64,000 nt of DNA from Tessaracoccus lapidicaptus (GCF_001693815.1 NZ_MBQD01000027.1:62001-126000); one strand, 5' to 3'; positions 24,892 through 33,689 are shown, counted from the stretch's first letter. Translations and numbers: made by a program. The notes: a model not told the origin generated them from the letters alone.

Positions 24892-25688
24892 CGTCCGACC
24901 GGATGGGGGCTGGGGACAGCCGACGAGGGGTCGGCGGCGGAGACGTTTGAGACTGGAGCAGCAGGATGGAACGTGTCTCGGAGGATCAGGGCGGCGCCGA
25001 GGATGATGCTGGCGATGCCGATCAGCTGCGCCTCTGTGAGATCGAGCACGACGTGTGGGTTGATGCGGACCATCTCGGCGAGGAGGCGGGCCGCTCCGCT
25101 GAGCATCAGATAGGACCCGAACACGGCCACCGGCCGCAGTCTGCGGCCCAGCGCCCACAAGATGCCGGCGATCAGGAATGCACCGGCCGCTTCATATAGC
25201 TGGACCGGGTGCACCGGAACGTCGACCGGCACCACTCCGTTGGGGAACGCCATCCCCCAGGGCAGATCGGTGGGCGTGCCGTAGGTGCCGTCCCCGGCCA
25301 GGAAGCAGCCGATCCGGCCGATGCCGTAGGCCACCGACAGCGGCGCCGCCATCGCGCCCGCCACCCGTCCAAGGGGGAGGTCGTGGCGTCGGGTCATCAC
25401 GATCACCGCGATCGACCCGGCGATCAGGCCCCCGTACCAGACGAACCCGGACCCGCCGAACAGGTGCCAACTGAAGTTGTCCCAGTTCGCGATCAGGTAG
25501 TACACCTTCGCGCCGACGAACCCCCACACCGTCGCCCACAAAGCGATCGAGTGCGCCAGCTCCTTGTCGTAACCGATCCGCGTGAACGCGCGCCCCAACA
25601 GGAACGCGCCGACCAGCAGCGCCAGCGCCTTACTCAGCCCATAGGACTGGATCCCCACACCAAATATCGAGAACACCTCAGGCCACAC
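24888..25688 (-). CDS. lgt: prolipoprotein diacylglyceryl transferase paralogue
   Basis: A 266-residue protein of about seven membrane segments with the Lgt plan: GGSGFVWYGGLIAGS, GIGRIGCFLAGDGTYG and VHPVQLYEAAG. In canonical Lgt the third motif reads GRIGNF; here Cys replaces Asn and the following residues differ, as in the Lgt-like paralogues found outside the housekeeping locus. It would lipidate exported preproteins; the island encodes at least four lipoproteins (propeller, CueP, TlpA, DUF305). First gene of a leftward operon with a tandem CTTGAC box about 100 bases upstream. Confidence 0.85.
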   Translation of the reverse strand: MWPEVFSIFGVGIQSYGLSKALALLVGAFLLGRAFTRIGYDKELAHSIALWATVWGFVGAKVYYLIANWDNFSWHLFGGSGFVWYGGLIAGSIAVIVMTRRHDLPLGRVAGAMAAPLSVAYGIGRIGCFLAGDGTYGTPTDLPWGMAFPNGVVPVDVPVHPVQLYEAAGAFLIAGILWALGRRLRPVAVFGSYLMLSGAARLLAEMVRINPHVVLDLTEAQLIGIASIILGAALILRDTFHPAAPVSNVSAADPSSAVPSPHPVGR

Positions 25689-25758
25689 AGCCCACTCCCA
25701 TCATCGAAACTGTTCCAGGCGCGCGACGTGACCGCGGGGCCTCACTGCCCAGTCTCAA

Positions 25759-25825
25759 CCGGTCACCTCAAGCAACGAGCAGGACCCGGACAAGGTTTGG
25801 TCAAGATCCCAGTCCACGTGCCCGG
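25759..25825. repeat. diverged intergenic repeat, copy 1 (copy 2 at 29665-29729)
   Basis: About 65 bases beginning CCGGTCAC and ending CCCGG are recognisably shared with 29665-29729, including CAACGAGyAGGACCCGGACA and the AAGATCC that ends the reverse box. Both copies lie upstream of copper genes and contain a minus-strand tandem box, well kept here and degenerate in copy 2. Confidence 0.6.
25789..25805 (-). promoter_or_regulatory. tandem CTTGAC box upstream of the lgt-like operon
   Basis: Minus-strand reading CTTGAC CAAAC CTTGTC, 11-bp period, pointing toward the lgt-like gene. Confidence 0.65.
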
Positions 25826-25846
25826 ACCCACACCGTAAGGCCGGAT

Positions 25847-25863
25847 CTTGACCGAAGCCTGAC
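25847..25863 (+). promoter_or_regulatory. tandem CTTGAC box upstream of the HMA/P-ATPase gene
   Basis: CTTGAC CGAAG CCTGAC, 11-bp period. With the minus-strand box 42 bases away it forms a divergent regulatory region. The same hexamer pair with the same spacer (CGAAG) recurs at 30129. Confidence 0.65.
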
Positions 25864-25909
25864 CACCTGACCGTGACTTTCGGATTGCACCGTGCCTACC
25901 CTGATGACA

Positions 25910-25924
25910 TACCCCTTTGGGGTG
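25910..25924 (+). promoter_or_regulatory. CsoR-like operator
   Basis: TACCC-CTTTG-GGGTG matches the TACCC-N5-GGGTA palindrome bound by actinobacterial CsoR, with one mismatch in the last base. It lies between the tandem box and the frameshifted copper ATPase gene. Confidence 0.6.
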
Positions 25925-26314
25925 TCGTGGCGGCGCCACGGGTCCACCGCGGCTCGGGTCGTCGAGGAAAGGGCTCTTCGGCGTAGGTCGAAGTCCCGTG
26001 GCGGGTGCGTGCCAAAGTCGAGATTCAAAGGCGGTGATCGACATGGGTTCAAGCGGCAGTTCTTCAGATGGCGCCCGAGCGGATGTGGTGCTCGCGGGAC
26101 ACCGCGATCACCAGAAACCTGCCGTCCACTGCGTCGACCTGTAGCCGGAGCCGCGCGGTGGAGTCGCTGTCGCCCCCGGCCGGTACCGTGACCAGCGAGA
26201 TTCCTTCCCGCCCCGGTCAGGGCGACGGCCTGAGACCCGACGGACGGGCAGGCATCCGCCGAGCCCATCGGCGCACGACCTGTCGGCCGAGCGGCCGGAA
26301 AGGAAGACCCGATC
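25925..26314. other. long leader region before the copper ATPase gene
   Basis: 390 bases without a supported gene. A plus-strand frame at 26043 (34 codons) and a start-less minus-strand frame ending at 26064 look partly coding but cannot be supported. The region may be a long 5' untranslated leader or a degenerate gene. Confidence 0.4.
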
Positions 26315-26821
26315 ATGAAGAGTCAAACCAGGGTCCTAGAGGCCGGTGGCCTGCACTGGGCCACCTCGGAATCAGTGATCGAGAAGACGTTACTAGGGGT
26401 ACCCGGCGTGCTGGCCGTCGAGGCCAGCGCCGTCTCCCAGACCGCGACGGTCACCTACGACCCGAACCAGACCTCGGTCGCCCAACTGGTCGGCTGGGTC
26501 AATGACTGCGGCTACCACTGCACCGGGCAGTCGGTACCTAGCCACACCATGGCGGAACCGGTCTCGACCGACCCCCACATCGGCCACGAACGGCACACCG
26601 GCCACGGGGGTGGGGATGAGGCTGGCGGATCCGCGCAGGCGGTGATGGGCCACGGCGGGCATGGTGGGTCGATGGTGGACATGGTGCGAGACATGCGCAA
26701 CCGTCTCCTGGTCGCCGCGGTCCTGTCGGTGGTCATCTTGTTCTGGTCGCCGATCGGGCGGGAGGTCTGGGGTTCACCGTGCCGGCACCCTTCGGGCTAC
26801 GCGACGACGTCTTCTCTCTGA
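26315..26821 (+). pseudogene. N-terminal part of a frameshifted copper P-type ATPase (HMA-like domain, His-rich linker, first TM)
   Basis: The frame encodes an HMA-like ferredoxin-fold domain (VLEAGGLHWATSESVIEKTL ... VTYDPNQTSVAQLVGWVNDC) in which the usual CxxC is absent and a Cys-x3-Cys (CGYHC) sits at the end of the domain. A linker rich in His and Gly ([24 protein letters not shown]) and one membrane segment ([18 protein letters not shown]) follow. Around 26766 the sense switches to the +2 frame: inserting one C in GAGGTCTGGGG restores [12 protein letters not shown] and joins it to the body at 26779. So this is the start of one gene broken by a 1-base deletion, real or a sequencing error. 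Confidence 0.8.
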
Positions 26822-28710
26822 TCTTGTCCCTGCCGGTGGTGTTCTACTCGGCGTGGATCTTCTTCGACGGGGCCTTCCGGGCGCTCCGCGCGAGGACGCT
26901 GGACATGATGGTCCTGGTGGCGGTCGCGGTCGGGGCAGGCTGGTTGTACAGCGTGGTGGTCACGTTCACCGGCGGGGGTGAGGTCTTCTACGAAGCCGCC
27001 ACGGTCCTGACCACCTTCGTCCTGCTCGGGCACTGGCTGGAGATGCGGGCCCGTGGCGGCGCGACCGACGCTGTGCGCACGCTGCTCGAACTCGCGCCCT
27101 CCCAGGCAGTCGTGCTCCGGGACGGTCAGCCCGTGGAGGTCCCGACCTCCGAAGTCGTCACCGGTGACCTGCTACTGGTACGGCCGGGGGCGAAGATCCC
27201 AGTCGATGCGGTGGTGGAGGAGGGGGAGTCCGAAGTCGACGAGTCGATGGTGACGGGAGAGTCCATGCCGGTGGAGAAGGCGCCCGGCGCGGACGTGATC
27301 GGTGCCTCGATCAACACCACCGGCACCTTGCGGGTCCGCGCCGCAAGAGTCGGCGCGGACACCGCGTTGGCGCAGATCGTCAAGATGGTCCAGGAGGCTC
27401 AGAACTCCAAGGCCCCGGGCCAGCGCCTGGCCGACCGGGCCGCGTTCTGGCTGGTGTTCGTCGCCCTCATCGGCGGCACTGTTACCTTCGCGGTGTGGAT
27501 GCTCGCCGGCGTCGGCGTGGCACAGGCGATGCTCTTCGCCATCACCGTCGTGGTCATCACATGCCCCGACGCCCTCGGTCTGGCGACCCCAACTGCGATC
27601 ATGGTCGGTACCGGGATGGGCGCCAAGCGGGGAGTGTTGTTCAAGAACGCCACCGCCCTCGAGGGGATGGCGAGGATCGACACGGTGGTGATGGACAAGA
27701 CGGGCACCCTGACCAAGGGGGAGCCTGAGGTCACCGACGTTGTCGCGGCGGGGATGGGCGAGGATGAGATGCTGGCCTTGGTCGCTGCCGTCGAACGTGA
27801 GTCTGAACACCCGTTGGCCCGCGCCATCGACCGCCGAGCCGCCGAGCGCGGCGTGCCCGTGCTCTCCGTGAGCGAGTTCCTCAACGTCCCAGGCCACGGT
27901 GCAACTGCCACGGTCGACGGCCGACGTGTCCTGGTGGGGAACCTCCGCCTGATGGCCCGGGAGAACGTCGAGCTCGGCGACCTGGCCGTGAGCCGTGACG
28001 AGTTGGCCGCATCGGGGCGCACCGCGGTGCTCGTCGCGGTGGATGGGCGCGCGGTTGGTGTCATCGCATTGGCCGACGCCGCGCGGGACACTGCTGCTGC
28101 CGCTGTCGCCGCCCTGCACGAGTCCGGGATCGAGGTCGTCATGCTGTCCGGCGACAACGAGGCCACCGCCCTGCGTATCGCTGACCAGCTCGGCATCGAC
28201 ACCGTCATCGCCGAGGTTCTGCCTGGGGACAAGGCGAACAAGATCGCCGAGTTGCAGCAGGCCGGAAAGAGGGTCGCGATGGTGGGTGATGGCGTCAACG
28301 ATGCGCCTGCGTTGGCCCAGGCCGACATCGGTATCGCGATCGGTGCCGGGACGGACGTGGCGATCGAGACTGCGGATATCGTCCTGATGCGCTCCGATCC
28401 TTTGGACGTCTCCGTCGCACTGCGCATCGGCAAGGGAACCGTAGGGAAGGAGCGTCAGAACCTGGCCTGGGCCATCGGTTACAACGTCATCGCGCTGCCG
28501 ATCGCCGCCGGGGTGTTTTACCCCGCTTTCGGTCTGATGCTGCGCCCAGAGATCGCCGCCCTGTCGATGTCGGGCTCCACGGTCATCGTCACCGTCAATG
28601 CCCTGCTGCTCAAACAGCTCAGGCTGCCCGCGCAGCAGGCCCCGGCCGCGCCGCAAGGCCAGGCCCGGGAGCCGGAGCCCACCGCTCCGGTGCCGTCCGG
28701 CATCCGCTGA
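26779..28710 (+). CDS. copper-type P1B ATPase body with CPD motif (downstream part of a frameshifted gene)
   Basis: 643 residues in frame with a GTG that is unlikely to be the original start. Motifs: membrane segments from [20 protein letters not shown], actuator TGESMPV, membrane metal motif Cys262-Pro-Asp264 ([16 protein letters not shown]) instead of CPC, phospho-acceptor DKTGTLT, nucleotide site ESEHPLARA, hinge [10 protein letters not shown]. The C-terminal membrane pair ([20 protein letters not shown] and [15 protein letters not shown]) is the P1B pattern. It exports copper or a related metal; the CPD variation changes one presumed ligand. Controlled by a tandem box and a CsoR-like site upstream. 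Confidence 0.85.
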   Translation: MPAPFGLRDDVFSLILSLPVVFYSAWIFFDGAFRALRARTLDMMVLVAVAVGAGWLYSVVVTFTGGGEVFYEAATVLTTFVLLGHWLEMRARGGATDAVRTLLELAPSQAVVLRDGQPVEVPTSEVVTGDLLLVRPGAKIPVDAVVEEGESEVDESMVTGESMPVEKAPGADVIGASINTTGTLRVRAARVGADTALAQIVKMVQEAQNSKAPGQRLADRAAFWLVFVALIGGTVTFAVWMLAGVGVAQAMLFAITVVVITCPDALGLATPTAIMVGTGMGAKRGVLFKNATALEGMARIDTVVMDKTGTLTKGEPEVTDVVAAGMGEDEMLALVAAVERESEHPLARAIDRRAAERGVPVLSVSEFLNVPGHGATATVDGRRVLVGNLRLMARENVELGDLAVSRDELAASGRTAVLVAVDGRAVGVIALADAARDTAAAAVAALHESGIEVVMLSGDNEATALRIADQLGIDTVIAEVLPGDKANKIAELQQAGKRVAMVGDGVNDAPALAQADIGIAIGAGTDVAIETADIVLMRSDPLDVSVALRIGKGTVGKERQNLAWAIGYNVIALPIAAGVFYPAFGLMLRPEIAALSMSGSTVIVTVNALLLKQLRLPAQQAPAAPQGQAREPEPTAPVPSGIR

Positions 28711-28718
28711 CCAGGGGG

Positions 28719-29655
28719 GTGGGCGTGGACGTCCCCGTTACCCTCACCGGTGCGGCCACCGAACCGATGAGGCCGAGGCCGTTGCGGATGCTGTGGATCA
28801 CAGCGGCCTGGGGGGCGTGCTTCGTCGCGATCGAGTGGGGGCTCCGCGACGCCCCCCTGCTGTGGTTCGCCGCATTGCGGGCCCTGATCGCCGGGGCGGC
28901 CCTGTTGGCCCTCGGCGCCGACTTGCACCGCCCTGTCCCCCGTGGTTGGCGTGCCTGGGGACTCATCACGGTCCTAGGCTTGGTCAACGTCACGGTGGCT
29001 TTCGCCGCGATGTTCGGCGGGGTCGCCGGCGGCGCGACCGGGACCGCCGCGGTGCTGGCCAACGCCCAGCCCCTGCTGATCCTCTTACCCGCCTGGTGGC
29101 TCTACGGCGAGAGGCTCTCCCCCCGGACTTCGGCCGCGCTGGTCGTCGGCTTCGCCGGGCTTGTCGTCGTTGCGCTGCCCGGTGGCGGGGGCGGCGGCGC
29201 GGCATTGTCGCTCCTGTCAGCCGCCGCCGTGACCGCCGGCACCCTGCTCTCCCGGCGGCTGACCGGGCTGGATCTGGTCACGGCCACCGCGTGGCACCTG
29301 CTGATGGGCGCGGCTGGACTGATGGTGTTCGCCGCGGCCGTGGAGGGCTCGCCGGTGATCGCGTGGACTCCCCGTTTCGTCCTCTCGCTGGCGTTCCTGG
29401 CCCTCGTTGGTACCGCAGCGACGACCGTGGCGTGGTTCGCCGAGGCGCGCCGCAGCCAGGCTCGACACGTTGACGGCGTGGACGTTCCTGACTCCGGTCC
29501 TTGGTATCGGGTTGGCCTCCGTCGCATTGGGCGAGCGGCCGGGCGGATGGACCGCCGTCGGGCTCCTCGGCGTGTTGGCGGCCATGTGGATCACCCTTCG
29601 ACCACCGCGCCGGGCCCCCACGCACCCGACGGCTGTCGGCCCCGCCGGCTGGTGA
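28719..29655 (+). pseudogene. EamA-family (DMT) transporter, frameshifted
   Basis: The first 247 residues show a ten-helix drug/metabolite transporter of EamA type (ALRALIAGAALLALGADLHR, LVNVTVAFAAMFGG, WWLYGERLSPRTSA). After TVAWFAEARRS the frame is lost. The expected continuation RLDTLTAWTFLTPVLGIGLA ... ALGERPGGWTAVGLLGVLAA is present in the +1 frame up to a stop at 29655, so one extra base lies near 29455-29462. GTG 28719 starts next to the ATPase stop; ATG 28767 would fit the family better. Exports an unknown small molecule if intact. Confidence 0.75.
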
Positions 29656-29664
29656 GCCACACCG

Positions 29665-29729
29665 CCGGTCACATGAACAACGAGTAGGACCCGGACAGGG
29701 TGCGGTGAAGATCCGCCCACCTGGCCCGG
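29665..29729. repeat. diverged intergenic repeat, copy 2 (copy 1 at 25759-25825)
   Basis: Shares CAACGAGyAGGACCCGGACA and neighbouring sequence with copy 1. The embedded minus-strand box has decayed to CTTCAC CGCAC CCTGTC (29694-29710), and no minus-strand gene follows, consistent with duplication of a promoter region and loss of the unused side. Confidence 0.6.
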
Positions 29730-29730
29730 T

Positions 29731-29747
29731 CTTGTCGGGATCTTGAC
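29731..29747 (+). promoter_or_regulatory. tandem CTTGAC box upstream of the HMA protein gene
   Basis: CTTGTC GGGAT CTTGAC, 11-bp period, 86 bases before the GTG start. Confidence 0.65.
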
Positions 29748-29832
29748 CCCACCCAGACCGGTTCCCGACACCGCGGGGGGCACCATCGAACATGAACACG
29801 CGAAACCGACCAGGAAGAGAGGGTGATTCGAC

Positions 29833-30144
29833 GTGACGACGATGACACAGGCCACCTACGGGGTGCGTGGGCTCAGCTGTTGGCGCTGCATGATCAGCGC
29901 CGTGGAGGCGGTCCGGGCCTTGCCCGGGGTGCATACCGTCGGGATGGATTTGGAGCCGCACGGGGAGTCGCTGTTGACGCTGGCCCCGGCCGGCGCCGTG
30001 ACCAGCGCCCAGGTCCAAGCCACCCTCGACCGCTCCGGGTTCGAACTGACCCGACGCCGGCGCCGGCCCCGACCCAGCCGGCTCCGACATGCCCTCACCA
30101 CAGCCCCTGTGGACGACGGCCGGGAAATCTTGACCGAAGCCTGA
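29833..30144 (+). CDS. HMA-domain copper chaperone-like protein with basic tail
   Basis: A 103-residue protein. Residues 7-72 form an HMA fold with the metal motif [20 protein letters not shown] (Cys-x2-Cys) and the domain end [14 protein letters not shown]. An Arg-rich tail ([13 protein letters not shown]) follows, which is unusual for CopZ-type chaperones and could bind nucleic acid or membrane. GTG 29833 follows AGGAAGAGAGG. It probably shuttles Cu(I) to the ATPase encoded next. The tandem box of that ATPase overlaps its last codons. Confidence 0.85.
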   Translation: MTTMTQATYGVRGLSCWRCMISAVEAVRALPGVHTVGMDLEPHGESLLTLAPAGAVTSAQVQATLDRSGFELTRRRRRPRPSRLRHALTTAPVDDGREILTEA

Positions 30145-30145
30145 C
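30129..30145 (+). promoter_or_regulatory. tandem CTTGAC box upstream of the cupredoxin-ATPase-YHS gene
   Basis: CTTGAC CGAAG CCTGAC, identical over all 17 bases to the box at 25847; overlaps the 3' end of the HMA protein gene. Confidence 0.7.
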
Positions 30146-30191
30146 CTCCTCTGGGTCGTTTCCGGACCTGCGCGGGTCTACGCTGGATACA

Positions 30192-30206
30192 TACCCCCCC
30201 AGGGTA
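30192..30206 (+). promoter_or_regulatory. CsoR-like operator
   Basis: TACCC-CCCCA-GGGTA: perfect half-sites of the TACCC-N5-GGGTA palindrome known for CsoR, 34 bases before the ATPase start codon. csoR itself is the next gene after the ATPase. Confidence 0.75.
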
Positions 30207-30239
30207 CTGGGTGGGAGTCGAGTGGAAGTGGAGATTGTG

Positions 30240-33029
30240 ATGCTCTGGCTGGTCATAGGTGGGGCGGTGGTCCTGACCGGGTTGCTGTTGTGGTTCTTCT
30301 TCGGCCCGAAACGGGCAGGGAAGGTCCGCATCGAAGATGGTGTTCAGGTGGTGGAGGTGACTGTCGACGGGGGCTACAACCCGGGGGTGATCGACGGGGT
30401 GCGTCCGGGGATGCCGGTGCGGATCATGTTCGACCGCCGAGAGGGTGGCGAGTGCACCTCGCGGGTGGTGATGCCGGACTTCAAGGTCAACGCGAGCCTT
30501 CCCGCGTACCGGACCACGGCCGTCGAGTTCACCCCGACTGAGGCCGGCGAGTTCCGCTTCGCATGCGGCATGAACATGGTCTCCGGTCTGATCCGCGTCA
30601 CCGGCGACCCCCACACCGCACCCACCCCCACCACAGCATCGGATCATCAGCACGCGCAGGTGGCCGCCTCCCCGGCAGTGGCCGGTCTTGCGACCGACGG
30701 CGCCGATGATGAGGCGGAGCGGGCTGCGGAGATCCGGGACCTGACCCGGCGGGTGATCATCGGCGCTATCCTCACCGCCCCGGTGCTGATCGCGGTGATG
30801 GCCGTCGAGCTGTTCGGCGCCACCTGGGTGCCTGAGATCTTGATGAGTCCCTGGTTGCAGCTGGCGCTGATTGCGCCGGTGATGCTGTGGTCGGGCTGGC
30901 CGATCCACCGCGTGGGGTGGCGTGCCCTGTCGCACCGCACCGCAGACATGAACTCGCTGATCACGCTCGGCACCGTCGCGGCGTTCGGTTACAGCCTGGT
31001 GGTGACCTTCGCCCCCGGACTACTGCCTGAGGAGCTGCGGCAGGTGTACTTCGAAGCCGTCGGGGTGATCATCACGTTGATCCTGCTCGGCCGGCTCCTG
31101 GAAACCAAAGCCAAGGCCGGCACCGGTGAAGCGATCCGTAAGCTGATCGGTCTGCAGCCCCGCACCGCCCGCGTCCTACGCGAAGATGTGGAGCTGGAGA
31201 TCCCGGTCGAGGACGTCGTGGTCGGGGATGTGATCGTGATCCGCCCCGGGGAGAAGATGCCCGTTGACGGTGAGGTGATTCACGGATCCTCCGCGGTCGA
31301 CGAGTCGATGGTGACCGGGGAGTCGATCCCTGCGGCCAAGACGGTCGGCGACACGATCATCGGCGCAACCATCAACGCCACCGGGGCACTGCGCTATGTC
31401 GCCACCAAGGTCGGCTCCGATACCTTGCTCGCCCAGATCATCAAACTGGTCCGTGAGGCCCAGGGCTCGAAGGCCCCCATCCAACGGCTGGTGGACAAGG
31501 TCTCGAGCTACTTCGTCCCGGTCGTGATCATCATCGCGGTGTGGACGCTGGCGATCTGGCTGCTGGTGGGTCCCCCGCCTGTGTTCGTGTTTGCGCTCGT
31601 CGCCGCCGTCTCGGTCCTGATCATCGCCTGCCCCTGCGCCTTGGGGCTCGCGACCCCGATGTCGATCACCGTGGGCACCGGCAAGGGAGCCGAACACGGC
31701 ATCCTGATCCGCTCCGCTGAAGCGCTGGAAACCGCGCACAAGCTTGATGCGATCATCCTCGACAAGACCGGCACCATCACCAAGGGTGTACCGACCCTCA
31801 CCGACGTCGCCACCGTGGCAGCGTTCGATGAGAACCAGCTCCTCGGCTGGGTCGCCGCTATCGAGAACAGCTCCGAGCACCCCCTGGCGGCGGCGATCGT
31901 CACCGGCGCCACCGACCGCGGTCTCACCCTGGGCGAGGTCACTGACTTCGACTCGGTCACCGGGCAAGGCGTCCGCGGCCACGTCGACGGCCACGACGTC
32001 CTGATCGGCAACCGGCGACTTCTCGACGAAAATGGCATCAGTACCGACACGCTGCGGCCGCTGCATGACGCGCTCGCAGCAGGGGGCAAGACGCCGATGC
32101 TGGTGGCCGTCGACGGGCTCCCCGCGGGAATCGTGGCGGTCGCCGACACCATCAAGGACGGCTCCCCCGCCGCGGTCGCGGCCCTCCAGGCACGCGGCAT
32201 CGAGGTCATCATGATGACTGGCGACAACCGGGCAACCGCCGCCGCGATCGCCTCCCAGGTCGGGATCCGTCGCGTGGTCGCCGAAGTGATGCCCGCCCAC
32301 AAGGCCGCCGAGGTCCGACGGCTCCAGGACGAAGGCAAAATCGTCGGAATGGTCGGCGACGGCATCAACGACGCCCCCGCCCTCGCGCAGGCAGACGTCG
32401 GCTCCGCGATCGGCACCGGCACCGACGTGGCCATCGAATCCTCCGACATCACCCTGATCTCCGGCGCCCTGTCAGGGGTGGTCACCGCCGTTGACCTGTC
32501 CCGGGCCACCATGCGCAACATCAAACAGAACCTGGTGTTCGCGTTCCTGTACAACACCCTCGGCATCCCCATCGCCGCCGGTCTGCTCTACCCCGTCTTC
32601 GGGATCCTGCTCAGCCCCATGGTCGCCGCCGCAGCCATGGCGCTGTCCTCACTGTCGGTGGTCACCAACGCCAACCGGCTCCGCCGCTGGGCACCACACC
32701 CCATCGACCAGACCCCCACCCTCGGCACCCCCGTCACTCCCGTCGTCGAGATCGGCGGCGAGACCCCCACCACCCAGCACCACACCACAGGAAAGGACAC
32801 CCCCATGTTCGGCAAGAAGACCCCCGCCGCCACCCACATCGATCCCGTCTGCGGCATGAAGGTCAAGCCCGCCAGCGCGGCCGCCACCCGCACCATCGCG
32901 GGGACCACGATCTACTTCTGCTCCACCCACTGCGCCGAAGCCTTCGACGCGGACCCCGCCCGCTACGGACACCCCCAGATCGACGGCGAGCACCACCACG
33001 AGCCCACCCCCGCCCCGCACCACCACTAG
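30240..33029 (+). CDS. copA: cupredoxin-CopA (P1B-1) copper ATPase-YHS fusion protein
   Basis: A 929-residue fusion. Residues 2-22 form a membrane anchor; ~30-122 a cupredoxin-like domain with Cys72, Cys109, Met111 and Met113 ([10 protein letters not shown]). Residues ~150-830 are a Cu(I) ATPase: TGESIPA, Cys464-Pro-Cys466, Asp508 in [29 protein letters not shown]-terminal helix pair with [18 protein letters not shown]. Residues 856-929 are a YHS domain ([28 protein letters not shown]) and a His-rich tail. GGAG at 30230-30233 fits ATG 30240; GTG 30237 or 30222 are alternatives. The YHS part is preceded by an in-frame Met (32805) with AGGAAAGGA before it, so it may also be made alone. Cytosolic copper efflux under tandem-box and CsoR control. 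Confidence 0.9.
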   Translation: MLWLVIGGAVVLTGLLLWFFFGPKRAGKVRIEDGVQVVEVTVDGGYNPGVIDGVRPGMPVRIMFDRREGGECTSRVVMPDFKVNASLPAYRTTAVEFTPTEAGEFRFACGMNMVSGLIRVTGDPHTAPTPTTASDHQHAQVAASPAVAGLATDGADDEAERAAEIRDLTRRVIIGAILTAPVLIAVMAVELFGATWVPEILMSPWLQLALIAPVMLWSGWPIHRVGWRALSHRTADMNSLITLGTVAAFGYSLVVTFAPGLLPEELRQVYFEAVGVIITLILLGRLLETKAKAGTGEAIRKLIGLQPRTARVLREDVELEIPVEDVVVGDVIVIRPGEKMPVDGEVIHGSSAVDESMVTGESIPAAKTVGDTIIGATINATGALRYVATKVGSDTLLAQIIKLVREAQGSKAPIQRLVDKVSSYFVPVVIIIAVWTLAIWLLVGPPPVFVFALVAAVSVLIIACPCALGLATPMSITVGTGKGAEHGILIRSAEALETAHKLDAIILDKTGTITKGVPTLTDVATVAAFDENQLLGWVAAIENSSEHPLAAAIVTGATDRGLTLGEVTDFDSVTGQGVRGHVDGHDVLIGNRRLLDENGISTDTLRPLHDALAAGGKTPMLVAVDGLPAGIVAVADTIKDGSPAAVAALQARGIEVIMMTGDNRATAAAIASQVGIRRVVAEVMPAHKAAEVRRLQDEGKIVGMVGDGINDAPALAQADVGSAIGTGTDVAIESSDITLISGALSGVVTAVDLSRATMRNIKQNLVFAFLYNTLGIPIAAGLLYPVFGILLSPMVAAAAMALSSLSVVTNANRLRRWAPHPIDQTPTLGTPVTPVVEIGGETPTTQHHTTGKDTPMFGKKTPAATHIDPVCGMKVKPASAAATRTIAGTTIYFCSTHCAEAFDADPARYGHPQIDGEHHHEPTPAPHHH

Positions 33030-33058
33030 GCGCCGAACCAGACCAGGTCCAGGACGAC

Positions 33059-33340
33059 ATGACCAGCAACCCACAGCGTCCGGAACTCATCGGCCAACTC
33101 GCCGTGATCGAAGGCCACATCCGCGGCATCGCCCGCATGGTCTATCAGGACGCCAACTGCATCGAGATCCTCACGCAGACCTCAGCAGTCACCGGCTCGC
33201 TGCGCTCAGTCGCCCTGGACCTGGTCGACAACCACCTCCAGCACTGCCTCACCCAGGCCATCGACTCCCCCGACCCCGCCTACCGCGACGCCAAGGTCGC
33301 CGAAGCCTCCACAGCCATCGCCCGCCTCGTCCGCAGCTGA
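33059..33340 (+). CDS. csoR: CsoR-family copper-sensing repressor
   Basis: A 93-residue all-helical repressor of the DUF156 family (LAVIEGHIRGIARMVYQD). The metal ligands of CsoR are visible: Cys in DANCIEILTQ, His and Cys in VDNHLQHCLTQ. Cu(I) binding releases it from TACCC-N5-GGGTA operators, of which two occur upstream of the two copper ATPases in this window. ATG 33059 begins 29 bases after the ATPase stop, so it lies in the regulated operon and should be autoregulated. Confidence 0.93.
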   Translation: MTSNPQRPELIGQLAVIEGHIRGIARMVYQDANCIEILTQTSAVTGSLRSVALDLVDNHLQHCLTQAIDSPDPAYRDAKVAEASTAIARLVRS

Positions 33341-33346
33341 ACCGTT

Positions 33347-33363
33347 CTTGATCAGAGGTTGAC
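33347..33363 (+). promoter_or_regulatory. tandem CTTGAC box upstream of the DUF2933-like gene
   Basis: CTTGAT CAGAG GTTGAC, 11-bp period, 7 bases after the csoR stop and 71 bases before the next start. Confidence 0.6.
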
Positions 33364-33434
33364 CAGCCGCGGACCGGATCTGAATCCGCCCCCGGCACAG
33401 TAGAAGTAGCACCCGCACGAGAGGAACCCGGCCC

Positions 33435-33689
33435 ATGAGCCTCCACAGCCAACACCACCCCACCGACACAGGCCCCGACGCCCCACCCGCGGCCACCGGA
33501 CCCGCCCAGCAGCACCAAGGCCACGGTGGCCACATGTGGCACATGCTCCTGATGTGCCTACCGTTGATCGGGTTCGGCCTGTGGTCCCTGTTCAGCGGAG
33601 GCGGCGCAGGCGCCCTCATCGGAGGCCTCCTCTGCGCAGGCATGATGCTCTTCATGCACGGCCGCCCAGGCGCCGGGCACCGCCACTGA
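33435..33689 (+). CDS. small His-rich membrane protein, DUF2933-like
   Basis: An 84-residue protein: His/Pro/Gln-rich N-terminus (SLHSQHHPTDTG, QQHQGHGGHMWHM) and two membrane segments (LLMCLPLIGFGLWSLFSGG; ALIGGLLCAGMMLFMHGRPG). It ends in GAGHRH. The LLMCLPL start of the first helix resembles DUF2933 proteins that accompany copper genes. Likely binds copper at the membrane surface. Under its own tandem box. Confidence 0.8.
   Translation: MSLHSQHHPTDTGPDAPPAATGPAQQHQGHGGHMWHMLLMCLPLIGFGLWSLFSGGGAGALIGGLLCAGMMLFMHGRPGAGHRH

Noticed and set aside
26064-26205. Minus-strand coding-like tail (RLQVDAVDGRFLVIAV, then SREHHIRSGAI)
   Set aside because: It looks protein-like, but a stop lies just upstream and no start codon is available; cannot be supported as a gene.
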